Below the pieces are notes generated by a model. It ran no database searches, was not told the origin of the DNA, and saw only the letters and a program-made list of their open reading frames with translations. A DNA stretch of 64,000 nucleotides from Bacteriovoracaceae bacterium (GTDB lineage Bacteria > Bdellovibrionota > Bacteriovoracia > Bacteriovoracales > Bacteriovoracaceae). Of this stretch, positions 43,501 to 50,489 are shown in pieces. Made by a program: the position numbers and the translations under genes. Location: NCBI GenBank assembly GCA_021737405.1, contig JAIPEG010000004.1:186001-250000 (forward strand), written 5' to 3'. Within the stretch, counting starts at the first letter, position 1. Each line of letters opens with the position of its first letter.

Positions 43501-46024
43501 GGCGCATCATGGAAGTCTTAAAAAGCAAGTCGAGCACATATTTAAAACGAGTATTACAAAGGAAACTGATTTAAACATGCCGGTTGCTTCTCAGTGGACA
43601 ACATCTCCTGTGAAAAAGCCCGAATTACTTTTTTATAATGGTTTTGGAGGTTTCTTAAATAACGGTGAGGAGTATCAAATTTATCTAGATAAAAGTGAAG
43701 TTACTCCGACACCGTGGATTAATGTCATTGCTAATTCAAAAGATTTTGGTTTTATGGTTTCTGAGTCAGGAAGTGTTCACACTTGGTCACAAAATAGTAG
43801 AGAAAATCGTATTACGCCATGGAGTAACGATCCCGTTATTGATCCTTCAGGTGAAATTCTTTACCTTCTCGATGAAGACACAAGAGAGTTTTGGACTCCT
43901 ACTCCTGGAGCCGCTCGTGATGATGACCCTTACCTTATTAGGCATGGACAGGGTTATACAATTTTTGAACATAATAGTTTTGGAATTTCACAAAAAATAA
44001 CCATGTACGTATCTCTAGAAGATGAAGTCAAATTCGTACGTGTGAAATTGAAAAACCTTAGTGGTGTGAATAGGAAATTGGCGGTAGTTTATTATTTAGA
44101 ATTAGTTTTGGGTTTTCATCGTGCCAAGACTTTAGGTCATATTGTTACTGAAAAAGGATTAATCCCAAATAGTTTTTTGGCAAAAAATCATTTTGATCCT
44201 AATTTTGGAGATAGAATTACGTTTGTTTCTTCTAATAAGGATGTCTCAGAGTTTACTTGTAAAAGATCCTCTTTTATAGGGCGCCATGGCTCTCTAGAAA
44301 GCCCCTTAGCTTTAATTGAAAGAAAGTTTGATGGAAAAATAGGAGTAGGCTTGGACCCTTGTTTTGCCTTAAAGATAAACCTCGAACTTAAAGTCGAGGA
44401 AGAAGATGAAATTCTTTTCCTAGTGGGCCAAGTAAATAGTGACGATAAATTAGAGCAGCTGATTAAAAAAAATCTGGAAATTCAAACTGCTGATAAAGTC
44501 TTTCGAAGTGTTCAAGAGTTTTGGGATAAGAGCGTATCTTCCATAAAAATTAAAACTCCCTTTCCACACTTTGATATACTGATAAATCGATGGTTACTCT
44601 ATCAAACTCTCTCTTGCCGTATTTGGGCCCGCACTGCTTTTTATCAATCAGGAGGAGCCTATGGTTTCCGAGATCAACTCCAGGATGTAACTTCGCTTTT
44701 ACATGCAAGCCCAGAAATCGCAAGAGAGCACATACTTAAAGCTGCTGGTAAACAATTTCTGGAGGGTGATGTTCTCCATTGGTGGCATGCTCCAATTAAT
44801 AAAGGTGTCAGAACACATTTCTCCGATGATCTATTATGGCTTCCCTTTGTCACCCATCACTATATCAATTCTACTGGCGACGAACAAATACTGGATCAAG
44901 TCATACCTTTTATAGAGGGACCTTTAATTGCTGAAGGTGAAGACGACCTATACTTAGAAGCTGTTAAAAGTAGTAAAGAAGCGAGTTTGTATGAACATTG
45001 TCTGTTGGCACTTGATTATAGTTTAAAACTTGGTAAGCACGATCTCCCCCTAATGGGATCAGGAGATTGGAATGATGGAATGAACAAAGTTGGACACAAG
45101 GGGCAAGGGGAGAGCGTTTGGTTGGGTATGTTCTTAGGAACATGTCTGAGAAACTTTTCAGAGATTTGTAAGAAGAGAGGAGATGATGAAAAGTTCAAGA
45201 TTTATCAGGATCATTTAAAAAAAATAGAAACGTCTTTGGAAAACGCTGGCTGGGATGGGTCATGGTATCGAAGAGCGTATTTTGATGACGGAACCCCGCT
45301 TGGGTCAAATACAAATGAAGAATGCCAAATCGACTCTATTGCTCAATCGTGGAGTGTTCTCTCTTCATTAGGTTCTGATAGTCATAGATACAATGCTCTT
45401 GAATCTGCAAAACAGCGACTTGTTGATGAGGAAGAAGATATGGTTTATTTATTTCAGCCCCCATTTGATAAAACCCCCCTCAATCCAGGATATATAAAAG
45501 GTTATCCTCCTGGAATTAGAGAAAATGGCGGTCAATATACTCACGCAGCGATTTGGCTAGCAATGGCATTTGCTCAATTAAAGGATCATAAGATGTCCTT
45601 TAAAATTATGGATATGCTTAATCCCATAAAGCTTTCTCTGGATCTCGTAAAATGCGACCGTTATAAGGGAGAGCCTTATGTTGTTTCGGCCGATATTTAT
45701 TCCTCTGCGATGCAAAAGGGAAAGGCCGGTTGGACTTGGTATACCGGTTCCTCCGGTTGGTATTATAGAGCTTTTATCGAATCCATTCTGGGAATCAGAA
45801 GAAATGGCAATGCTCTCGTGTTGGAGCCGGTAGATGATGAGAACTTTTTTGAGTATGAGGTGCAATACCGCTTTGGTTCAACTTATTACAATATATTGTT
45901 CCAAAAAACACAGGAGAAGAATTGCCTTTATGTGGATGGTCTCAATCAGGGAGAACATTTAATCTTTCCGTTGGTTGATGATCAAAGAGATCATTCCGTT
46001 ATTGTTAAGGTTTTGATCAATTAG
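37502..46024 (+). CDS. ndvB: Cyclic beta-1,2-glucan synthase (NdvB/ChvB-type)
   Basis: 2840 residues, the normal size for this giant inner-membrane enzyme that starts, extends, trims and cyclises beta-1,2-glucan from UDP-glucose. Order: N-terminal domain with LSPAGEWIIDNYHIVEDQIR; membrane segments near 410-470; GT84 glycosyltransferase (FVVIPTIVESVDGLSRLFED near 490, TLDTDTKLPRN near 623, KRSHRWIRGDWQI near 770); membrane segments near 820-850 and 945-985; a glycoamylase-like region (about 1040-1500, AHRTSPTNMGLYLLS, NFMAHHQGMILVAF). Then a C-terminal GH94 phosphorylase-like part (from about 2040) with the hallmark GSGDWNDGMNKVGHKGQGES near 2518. All blocks are intact. It is monocistronic. 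Confidence 0.93.
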   Translation: MFRKKLKDDIIQDPIRDEVFSPERLELYASFLASELAIADKKSKGVSLLPRVKENEESIKQSYLRLSQAVTKDIQLSPAGEWIIDNYHIVEDQIREIKEDLPEKYYLELPKVKSGSLAGFPRVYAIALALVAHSDSHINVETVKNFVHAYQKVTPLLIGEIWAIPIALRITLIENLGRLSNQVILSQDIKEKIEAISNDIFENFGFTEESTKKLTDELSTILGKSKICDCSSISQLSHELHTRRKEFLPVCEFIDQYLAKRNLNIDEVVHSEHKFQASAQTSVSNAILSMKLLSSTDWHNFFESLSLVEPILEQDPVGAYHTMDFASRDQYRNAIERIHKKTGYGEINIAKEAMALALDSYRNNDEDTAKHHVGYYLVKEGIREIEKKIKYKLTIKEWIKRFILDNPAMFYLGLLIISMCLIIAPTIIYVHGINSSPLWPILIVFLTIIPASDSCLNLLNLFLTYLIGPSLLPKIDLQKGIPDNAKTFVVIPTIVESVDGLSRLFEDLEIRFLGNQDKNLFFAILSDYSDADAKNISTDEEVLRSLRKGIENLNDKYANGQSKFYLFHRERLWNPKENKWMGWERKRGKIHEFNRFLKQNGEASFVAHPVHTPFFSDIEYVITLDTDTKLPRNSARKLLGTILHPLNKPQFNEDLGIVTKGYSILQPRISINPESSDRSIFSKIFSGYTGIDPYTTAVSDSYQDLFLEGIYTGKGLYVVKSFERSLQNRCPENKLLSHDLFEGLFARAALVSDIEFLDDYPFHYESFAKRSHRWIRGDWQIINWIFSKVPDSGNNLITNPLSLISRWKIFDNLRRSLVAPTTLLWLILSWIILPGAPLLWTFIILTVLALPLYAHTASSFFKHPRNLPFTEHLLGILEDIKINLIQLGLTIITLPYQSYLHLDAIFRSLYRVFISKRNLLEWKAAAKVEMDILKGSSFFLSVAKYSWFFSLIILFFVLKFNPYSIYVAGIFLFAWFFSPFILSHISKEIPKSTFKINVEDKDLVREIAIRTWNFFENFVIELENWLPPDNFQQDPEEVVAHRTSPTNMGLYLLSCCSAYHFGYIGPLATINRLRQTLDVMQGLPRCFGHFYNWYDTRSLRPLEPEYVSTVDSGNLAGHLLAIKQACLEIREDPVRSSFLLSGLNDITRIIQSEIKKLSNVIIESTPNYSLKNSANKIQQMINSLNDKDILQCMGIFDELLSDINIFLNELSKISREHSDSHYKSLFTWSNKLSVRIEEIMMEIHYFSIESNATHFKERCVEINVICNDLFSKMDFTFLYDKEKALFSIGHNVKDGRNDGSYYDLLASEARLASFISIAKGDVPEKHWFHLGRQMTSLFRQRTLISWSASMFEYLMPLLVMKNYFGTLLSETNRAVVKQQISYANLKRRPWGVSESGFNARDLNKNYLYGPFGVPGLGLKRGLSDDFVVSPYSTALASLVLPQEAIENLKLLISQNFLTDFGFYEAIDYTEGRIPPKQNYAVIQNFMAHHQGMILVAFDNFLHDSSIVNYFHKNSLVKSSELLLQERVPKKVYVLHPRSEEISTIRERDFNSLPSLQHIPNVNTDINQTRVLSNGSYTSMLTATGSGFSKSDNRFLFKWDEDSTLEKDGNFVFVKNKLDGSLFSTTFQPLCKDSENFKTIFSEHKVEYFFENNSLAIHSEIIISAEDDVEMKKMSFSNLTNKQQSFDVISYAEPTLATLDEARAHPVFNKIFIETEFVAEKTALLAKRRRRSIEDAEYYGVHQIILDKKRCHNLQYETNRENFLGRKNQLVNADCLMEKKELSNTVGTILDPIFSFKTTVSLAPRETARIMFISGMASSRNEALSLIDRYHDLNSFNREDQMSWTQCQIELKHLNVDVDEANTFQKLTSALLYPCLEIKSSTSIDVISKKAQDSLWAYGISGDLPILLVSIKSQQYMPFIKDILQFHEYLRMKNIQFDLVFFYDELNSYRMELHEELHHQIRMSGAQVYLNKPGGIFLFKKDLIPEEDKALLESVSRVYFEAHHGSLKKQVEHIFKTSITKETDLNMPVASQWTTSPVKKPELLFYNGFGGFLNNGEEYQIYLDKSEVTPTPWINVIANSKDFGFMVSESGSVHTWSQNSRENRITPWSNDPVIDPSGEILYLLDEDTREFWTPTPGAARDDDPYLIRHGQGYTIFEHNSFGISQKITMYVSLEDEVKFVRVKLKNLSGVNRKLAVVYYLELVLGFHRAKTLGHIVTEKGLIPNSFLAKNHFDPNFGDRITFVSSNKDVSEFTCKRSSFIGRHGSLESPLALIERKFDGKIGVGLDPCFALKINLELKVEEEDEILFLVGQVNSDDKLEQLIKKNLEIQTADKVFRSVQEFWDKSVSSIKIKTPFPHFDILINRWLLYQTLSCRIWARTAFYQSGGAYGFRDQLQDVTSLLHASPEIAREHILKAAGKQFLEGDVLHWWHAPINKGVRTHFSDDLLWLPFVTHHYINSTGDEQILDQVIPFIEGPLIAEGEDDLYLEAVKSSKEASLYEHCLLALDYSLKLGKHDLPLMGSGDWNDGMNKVGHKGQGESVWLGMFLGTCLRNFSEICKKRGDDEKFKIYQDHLKKIETSLENAGWDGSWYRRAYFDDGTPLGSNTNEECQIDSIAQSWSVLSSLGSDSHRYNALESAKQRLVDEEEDMVYLFQPPFDKTPLNPGYIKGYPPGIRENGGQYTHAAIWLAMAFAQLKDHKMSFKIMDMLNPIKLSLDLVKCDRYKGEPYVVSADIYSSAMQKGKAGWTWYTGSSGWYYRAFIESILGIRRNGNALVLEPVDDENFFEYEVQYRFGSTYYNILFQKTQEKNCLYVDGLNQGEHLIFPLVDDQRDHSVIVKVLIN

Positions 46025-46107
46025 AAATGTATAGGTTTTGCCGTTAAACGTGAGGAATGTGAAATATTTGTGCTCCATTGTAAGGTTGCTTAAAAAAAAA
46101 CAAACGA

Positions 46108-46161
46108 TAAATGGAGCGGGCAACCCGATTCGAACGGGCGACCTTCTGCATGGCAAGCAGA
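46108..46161. repeat. attL-like repeat: partial tRNA-Gly 3' part
   Basis: 54 bp identical to 50490-50543. It stops being tRNA-like at 46162, so no functional tRNA is formed here; only the part from the anticodon stem to CCA is present. Marks the left end of the integrated element. Between ndvB (46024) and this site I see nothing else. Confidence 0.9.
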
Positions 46162-46287
46162 TTCAACTCTTTTTAGATCATTCAATAACTCGCAGAAATC
46201 ATTGAGGAAACTCAATGATATTAATCGTTTAACTGAACATTCAAGTTCGTAAATTTTCGGAAGAGTTCGATGGTTTTCGGATACTGA

Positions 46288-46309
46288 TGGCACACTTTTG
46301 GCACACATT
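46288..46309. repeat. Two 11-bp tandem repeats, possible integrase arm sites (left)
   Basis: TGGCACACTTT followed directly by TGGCACACATT, about 130 bp inside attL. The same arrangement and orientation recur at 50407-50428 beside attR, which suggests integrase arm-binding sites. Confidence 0.55.
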
Positions 46310-46344
46310 TTTGTGGTCGGTATTTTCTCTTTTCTCAAAAACCA

Positions 46345-46373
46345 TTGTGTAGACAAATTTGTCTACATATGCT
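46345..46373 (+). promoter_or_regulatory. Toxin-antitoxin promoter with 20-bp palindromic operator
   Basis: TTGTGT (46345-46350), 17-bp spacer, TATGCT (46368-46373). The spacer is almost entirely a perfect palindrome, TGTAGACAAA plus its reverse complement (46348-46367). Such an operator fits autorepression by the HTH antitoxin encoded 330 bp downstream. Confidence 0.7.
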
Positions 46374-46393
46374 AATGTTTGAAGAAGGACTTT

Positions 46394-46702
46394 ATGGAAG
46401 AAATAAGAAGAAGTTACGACTTAAGCCCACCGATTCTCATAAATGATAGGAAGATTGTTAAAGTTGTTATTGATCCGCATGTAGATAAGCATTCAGATCA
46501 TATTAACGACGAGCTGATTTTAGATTTAGTAAGGCTGCTGGATGGAAGAAATTACAGTTCTGTTAAGGAAAGTGGTAACTTTGAATATTTTGTTTCACAG
46601 ATAAGGGCAAAAAATCGCAATTACAGACTTGTTTGGCTACTTGAGAGTGAAGAGGTCTATATCGGTGTGATTACAGCATTTAAAGACAGAGGAGTGAAGT
46701 AA
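46394..46702 (+). CDS. Candidate toxin of a type II toxin-antitoxin pair
   Basis: 102 residues from the ATG at 46394 (AAGGA upstream); a TTG at 46379 would add 5. Basic, small and single-domain: KIVKVVIDPHVDKHSDHIND, ELILDLVRLLDG, then FEYFVSQIRAKNRNYRLVWL and EVYIGVITAFKDRG. The closing strands, N-Y-R-L-V-W-L-L and Y-I-G-V-I-T-A-F, look like RelE/HigB or DUF4258-like folds. The order toxin-then-HTH-antitoxin with 1 bp between the genes, under a palindromic operator, is the HigBA layout. Target unknown; toxicity not shown by sequence. Confidence 0.6.
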   Translation: MEEIRRSYDLSPPILINDRKIVKVVIDPHVDKHSDHINDELILDLVRLLDGRNYSSVKESGNFEYFVSQIRAKNRNYRLVWLLESEEVYIGVITAFKDRGVK

Positions 46703-46703
46703 A

Positions 46704-47012
46704 ATGGCCTTTCCAAATGCGAATGAAATTGAAAGTATCTTAAACGAACTTAAGGACGCAGAGCCAACTCTCGTTATTGACTACAAAGAAGCTAGTTACT
46801 CTGATGTTTTAAAATATAAGCTGTGCCAAGAGTTTGTGAAGCTTCTTAAAGAGGAAAAAATATCACAGGCCGAACTCAGCAGAAGACTAGGTGTGGATAA
46901 AGCGGTCGTTAATAAGATCATATTACATCGTATAGAGCATTTTACGATTGACCGTCTTGTCGACCTGTATTCGTCTTTAAGGCCTTTAAGCATTAAGTTG
47001 GAGACTTCTTAA
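46704..47012 (+). CDS. XRE-type HTH antitoxin (HigA-like)
   Basis: 102 residues. The N-terminal half (NEIESILNELKDAEPTLVID) may bind the toxin. The C-terminal half is a lambda-repressor-like HTH: FVKLLKEEKISQAELSRRLG, VDKAVVNKIILHRIEHFTID, RLVDLYSSLRPLSIKLE. Begins 1 bp after the toxin gene and probably represses their shared promoter by binding the palindrome at 46348-46367. Could also regulate other element genes. Confidence 0.75.
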   Translation: MAFPNANEIESILNELKDAEPTLVIDYKEASYSDVLKYKLCQEFVKLLKEEKISQAELSRRLGVDKAVVNKIILHRIEHFTIDRLVDLYSSLRPLSIKLETS

Positions 47013-47015
47013 ATA

Positions 47016-47573
47016 ATGACTACCTCAACTAGCGATCTCAAATGCACAAAACTGAAAATTTTAGACTTCTTACCAGGGCATTTTGAGAGAGATATTTGGA
47101 CAGCAAAAATCCTTGAGAATGAAGCAATTTTTAGATGCACGGATAATAACCTTCACAATGAAGGCCTTTTAAAAGATGAGCCACGTGAACATGTACCTTT
47201 ACTCATTGATAAGGTCATAGAAGTGCCTTTAATGTTATTTAGTGGAGAAATAAAAAAGTTCCATCCTGATGATGATCTACGTAAGCAGCTAGCTGAACTA
47301 AACAGCTTTTCTTATGAGAAGATAAGTGGGGAAGTGGATATGTATTCAGCCAATAGCAAGTGGATTTTTATTGGTAAATTTGTGAAAGAATTTAAACTAG
47401 AAGATGATTATTTCATAGAGATTCATTGTAAAAATATTACTTTTTACTTGAGTCCAGATCAAGATCGAGAGCTAAGCATTTATAAAGAGGGTGACATGGT
47501 TCAAGGTAGTGGCTTTCCATATTTAAACCTCGAATCTTATGTAGAAAATACAAAATCGCTAAGTTATTTCTAG
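47016..47573 (+). CDS. Element cargo protein, unknown function
   Basis: 185 residues, starting 3 bp after the antitoxin gene, so it may be co-transcribed with the pair. No signal peptide, no membrane segment. Mixed alpha/beta look: LKILDFLPGHFERDIWTAKI, then DNNLHNEGLLKDEPREHVPL, SGEVDMYSANSKWIFIGKFV and ITFYLSPDQDRELSIYKEGD. No motif that I know. Could be a third TA component, an anti-phage protein or an unrelated passenger. The following 110 bp are AT-rich and carry no gene. Confidence 0.6.
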   Translation: MTTSTSDLKCTKLKILDFLPGHFERDIWTAKILENEAIFRCTDNNLHNEGLLKDEPREHVPLLIDKVIEVPLMLFSGEIKKFHPDDDLRKQLAELNSFSYEKISGEVDMYSANSKWIFIGKFVKEFKLEDDYFIEIHCKNITFYLSPDQDRELSIYKEGDMVQGSGFPYLNLESYVENTKSLSYF

Positions 47574-47683
47574 AGTGGGACTTACGGAAACATAATTTGA
47601 GCATTTTCGCTCTAATTACTTAAGTCTATAGTTTTACTCCACAAATCTAAAAAAAAGTGTGAGAGTATTGAGAAATTTGACGT

Positions 47684-48355
47684 TTGATTTTGAACAAAGG
47701 TGTAGATTTGGGAAAAAGTTGTAGGAGTAAAGAAGATATTCTTGCCTGGAGTAAAAAGAATCAATATGTACACTATAAACCTCAACAAAAAATATCAGAG
47801 ATCACTTCCCTTTTCGACCCTATTAAAGGAAATGGGGCAGTCACCACCGAACTAGGTTCACCGCTAAAAAAAGAGGATGCTGAAAGCCTACGTCAAGAAA
47901 TGAAGAATGAAGGTATTCATCAAATATTTCGTGCTGGGATGGACGACTTTTTAAAATGTTCTTTTGGAAACCTAAATCTTCTTGAAAATATTAATATTTA
48001 CCTGAATAAAGTTAGCGACTTGTTTTCTCAGATTGAAGGAATTGAAATGAGTTCGGGACACTGGGGGATTAGGACTGAAGACAGTAGAAAAATTCTTGAA
48101 GAAGATGGGCACAAGCATGGGGAAAATACATACGCGTCAGTCACTATTTCATTAATCGGCCCTGGGACTTGGTTTTTTAATAAAGATAAAGAGAAACAAA
48201 TCTCACTTCCTTATGAAACTGTATTCATAACAGATGGTGCAAGGGCAATAAGGATCGCCAATGACCTTAATTTTGCAAATGTTCATGGTACACCAGATTG
48301 GCCACATGAAAGATTAATCTTTTTTTGTGGGCCAGAACCTAAGCTAAAATACTAA
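47684..48355 (+). CDS. Element cargo protein with an oxygenase-like C-terminal half
   Basis: 223 residues from a TTG (a second in-frame TTG lies at 47708). The N-terminal half is charged and helical. The C-terminal half, D-G-H-K-H-G, then SVTISLIGPGTWFFNKDKEK and HGTPDWPHERLIFFCGPEP, resembles the strand pattern and spaced His/Asp/His of 2-oxoglutarate/Fe oxygenase-like folds of the DUF1826 kind. This is a weak, by-eye match. Position inside the element, apart from the TA operon, suggests an independently expressed passenger. Confidence 0.55.
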   Translation: MILNKGVDLGKSCRSKEDILAWSKKNQYVHYKPQQKISEITSLFDPIKGNGAVTTELGSPLKKEDAESLRQEMKNEGIHQIFRAGMDDFLKCSFGNLNLLENINIYLNKVSDLFSQIEGIEMSSGHWGIRTEDSRKILEEDGHKHGENTYASVTISLIGPGTWFFNKDKEKQISLPYETVFITDGARAIRIANDLNFANVHGTPDWPHERLIFFCGPEPKLKY

Positions 48356-48506
48356 TTTTTAGAATCCTTACCCGCTGAAAAGGCTGGGAGCTACCATGCT
48401 TTAAAAGCCCAACTCGTTAGAACAATCCTTTTGAATAAATCACTTGTTGCTCTTGCTCAATAATAAGAGATATATTGGGCATTAAAGAATAGTGATCTTC
48501 CCTTCG

Positions 48507-48868
48507 TTTCACGAAGCCACCCTCGTGAAATAACCCTCTCGTAACTAATTAAAAAGTCATTCTCAATCCGTTTCACGTAACTTTCGCTTGAAAAAAAGGT
48601 ACTCAATAAGATTCTTTCTTGGTTTCTTCTTTCTCATATGAAGGGAGCGGATTAGCGTGAGAATCGAGTTGAGAAAAGGGTGTCGTTGACCCGTCGTAAC
48701 TACGTCGCTGCCATGTCGCTTTGTAGGTGAGTTTCAAATTCGGCCCGCCAACTCTTTGTTATCAAAGAGATGCTCACCGCTCCGAAAGTGACCACCCCCT
48801 CACAACATGTTTTAGAGGAGGTGGTCACTTTCTACGCTAACAGCATAGAGAAATTAAAGGGGCGGGCC
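48507..48868. other. Structured non-coding region with nested inverted repeats
   Basis: In the 614-bp gene-free gap 48356-48969. Elements: TTTCACGA/TCGTGAAA (48507-48514 and 48523-48530); GGTGAG/CTCACC (48726-48731 and 48773-48778); CTCTTTG/CAAAGAG (48752-48758 and 48763-48769); an 18-bp stem GAAAGTGACCACCCCCTC with 48815-48832 (one mismatch, 13-nt loop); and GGCCCGCC/GGCGGGCC (48742-48749 and 48861-48868) that encloses the previous two. The GGTGAG and GGCCCGCC pairings cross each other, a pseudoknot-type arrangement. There is no T-tract, so this is not a terminator. It is more GC-rich than its surroundings. Candidate structured RNA or a DNA site for element replication or transfer. Confidence 0.65.
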
Positions 48869-48969
48869 AAAATTAATTATTGAGAAGTTTTAATATTAAA
48901 GAGGAGGAGAGTGGAAATATAGAGAGATGAAGAAGAAGTGATTTAGTTTAAGGATGGATTTAGAAGGTT

Positions 48970-49293
48970 ATGAGGAGATTTAGATTGATGATGGGAAATA
49001 ATGATAGAGGTAATTACGGATTGTCTAGAAAAGGCTACAATGAAGCCGAAGTAGGAGAGGAAACATCTGAACGCTCGCCTACGACGATAGAAAATTTACC
49101 GGATTTAATTGTCCCCGAGCTTGCGGCAAAGTTGTTGAAAAAGTCTGTGAAGACATTTTACGACTGGAAGTATCGGGGAAAGATGAGAAAAGAGAAAATA
49201 CCACCAGAATTATTTGTAAAATTAGGTGGCCGTCTTTATTTACGAAAAGATGTGCTCATTAATTGGGCCTTCCATCAGAGCTCTTCCTCTTAG
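48970..49293 (+). CDS. Excisionase-like HTH protein
   Basis: 107 residues; a start at the ATG at 48988 (MGNN...) is also possible. C-terminal part: LIVPELAAKLLKKSVKTFYD, WKYRGKMRKEKIPPELFVKL, GGRLYLRKDVLINWAFHQ. This is the MerR/excisionase-type winged HTH (HTH_17/AlpA-like) with the usual R-Y-R-G-K and a strand that ends G-G-R-L-Y-L. It directly precedes the integrase (10-bp gap, AGGAGG between them), the normal xis-int order. Likely controls excision. Confidence 0.75.
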   Translation: MRRFRLMMGNNDRGNYGLSRKGYNEAEVGEETSERSPTTIENLPDLIVPELAAKLLKKSVKTFYDWKYRGKMRKEKIPPELFVKLGGRLYLRKDVLINWAFHQSSSS

Positions 49294-49303
49294 GAGGTAG
49301 ACT

Positions 49304-50395
49304 ATGACAATAAAGAAAGTAAAGACGAAAAAGAAAATCTGCTGGGAAGTCACAACGAGACTTCCTGCAGATAAAGCTAAGAGAGTAAGAAGACGCTTTA
49401 ATAAGAAAATTGAAGCGCAAGAGTTTCTAGATTCTCTTAGGTTTCGTAAAAAATCTCTTGGTTCTAAGGGCCATGCCGTCAAAGGCGATGTTGAAGGGAC
49501 CTCTGTAAACCAAGAAATTGACTATTGGCTGGAGAAAAAAGGGCCTTACTTCACACCAGGTTATAGACGTGTCGTGAATCCGGCCCTGACGCGCATTCGT
49601 AAGGCATTAGGGACAGAGAAGATCTCTTCAATGACGCCTGAGCGTTTAACGGATTTTAGGCTTTCTCTCAAAGATGAAGGCTTAAGTCCTGCCACTCAAA
49701 ACCGCTACACAGACATTATCACTCGTGTGCTTAATTTCTCCTTTACCCAAAGAAGGATTGATTACAATCCTTGTCTGGGTTATCAAAAAGTTAAGGAGTC
49801 CACTGACACTATTTCTTTTTGGGATAAGAGTGAAGCTCAAAACTTTCTTGCTTTTGCCAATGAGAAGTATCCCACCGGATCAAGTAAGCGCTGGGTTTAT
49901 GTGGTGTATTTAATGGCCCTAGAAACTGGGATGCGCGCCCGAGAAATTTGGGGAGTCAAAGTTTGTGATCTTCCTCGTGAGGATTTAAAACTCAGAGTCG
50001 TGCGGCAAGCGATTAGAAAAGGCTTTTCGCATACTAAAGGAAAGGACTTTCGCTTCGTGCCTTTTACCAGCTCTCTTAAAGAAGAGTCGCGGCTTTTGTG
50101 TGAGGGGAGTAATCAGTTTGATCGTTGTCTTTTTACCTCTTTGAGGGGAGGGCCGATAGATCATGATAGCTTCTCAAAGCGCGTTTTTAAGCGTGATCTT
50201 GTTGAGTCTAGGCTGCGCGCTATTCGTTTCCATGATTTGCGCCACACGGCCATTACGCTCATGGTTCTGCGTAATATCCCTCTACCTATTATTCAAAAAA
50301 TAGCGGGGCATAAGGATGTGAAGACCACAATGCGCTATGTCCACCTAGTGGGGGCAAGCATTGATAGCGTTGGTTCGGCTTCATCTTTTGCGTAG
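49304..50395 (+). CDS. int: Tyrosine-recombinase integrase
   Basis: 363 residues. The N-terminal arm-binding part is basic (KKVKTKKKICWEVTTRLPAD, KRVRRRFNKKIEAQEFLDSL). A SAM-like core-binding domain follows (TPERLTDFRLSLKDEGLSPA). The catalytic domain has Arg I (ETGMRAREIWGV), the Lys strand, HDLRHTAITLMVLRNIPLPI (box II H-x-x-R-H), GHKDVKTTMRYVHL and the Tyr nucleophile (Y-V-H). All active-site residues are visible. Adjacent to the intact tRNA-Gly, it would recombine the 54-bp repeats. Confidence 0.92.
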   Translation: MTIKKVKTKKKICWEVTTRLPADKAKRVRRRFNKKIEAQEFLDSLRFRKKSLGSKGHAVKGDVEGTSVNQEIDYWLEKKGPYFTPGYRRVVNPALTRIRKALGTEKISSMTPERLTDFRLSLKDEGLSPATQNRYTDIITRVLNFSFTQRRIDYNPCLGYQKVKESTDTISFWDKSEAQNFLAFANEKYPTGSSKRWVYVVYLMALETGMRAREIWGVKVCDLPREDLKLRVVRQAIRKGFSHTKGKDFRFVPFTSSLKEESRLLCEGSNQFDRCLFTSLRGGPIDHDSFSKRVFKRDLVESRLRAIRFHDLRHTAITLMVLRNIPLPIIQKIAGHKDVKTTMRYVHLVGASIDSVGSASSFA

Positions 50396-50406
50396 GAAAA
50401 AGGTAA

Positions 50407-50428
50407 TGGCACATTTTTGGCACACTTT
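50407..50428. repeat. Two 11-bp tandem repeats, possible integrase arm sites (right)
   Basis: TGGCACATTTT then TGGCACACTTT, same orientation and period as at 46288-46309, 12 bp after the integrase stop. Confidence 0.55.
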
Positions 50429-50437
50429 TTTTGAAAA

Positions 50438-50467
50438 CAAAAAAGCCCCTGTCAAAAGGGGCGTTTA
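50438..50467 (+). terminator. Integrase terminator
   Basis: GCCCCT (50445-50450) pairs with AGGGGC (50457-50462), A run before, short T run after. Confidence 0.7.
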
Positions 50468-50489
50468 AGTACCAAGAATTATTGGATTT

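Noticed and set aside
46090-46356. Open frame of 88 codons on the minus strand at the left att repeat
   Set aside because: It is an accidental read-through of the tRNA fragment and arm repeats, without a ribosome-binding site.
48507-48868. Inverted-repeat block considered as a retron or group II intron
   Set aside because: No reverse transcriptase or maturase is encoded in or near the element.
46288-50428. TGGCACAC repeats considered as a CRISPR-like array
   Set aside because: Only two units at each end, no spacers of uniform length, no cas genes; they fit integrase arm sites better.
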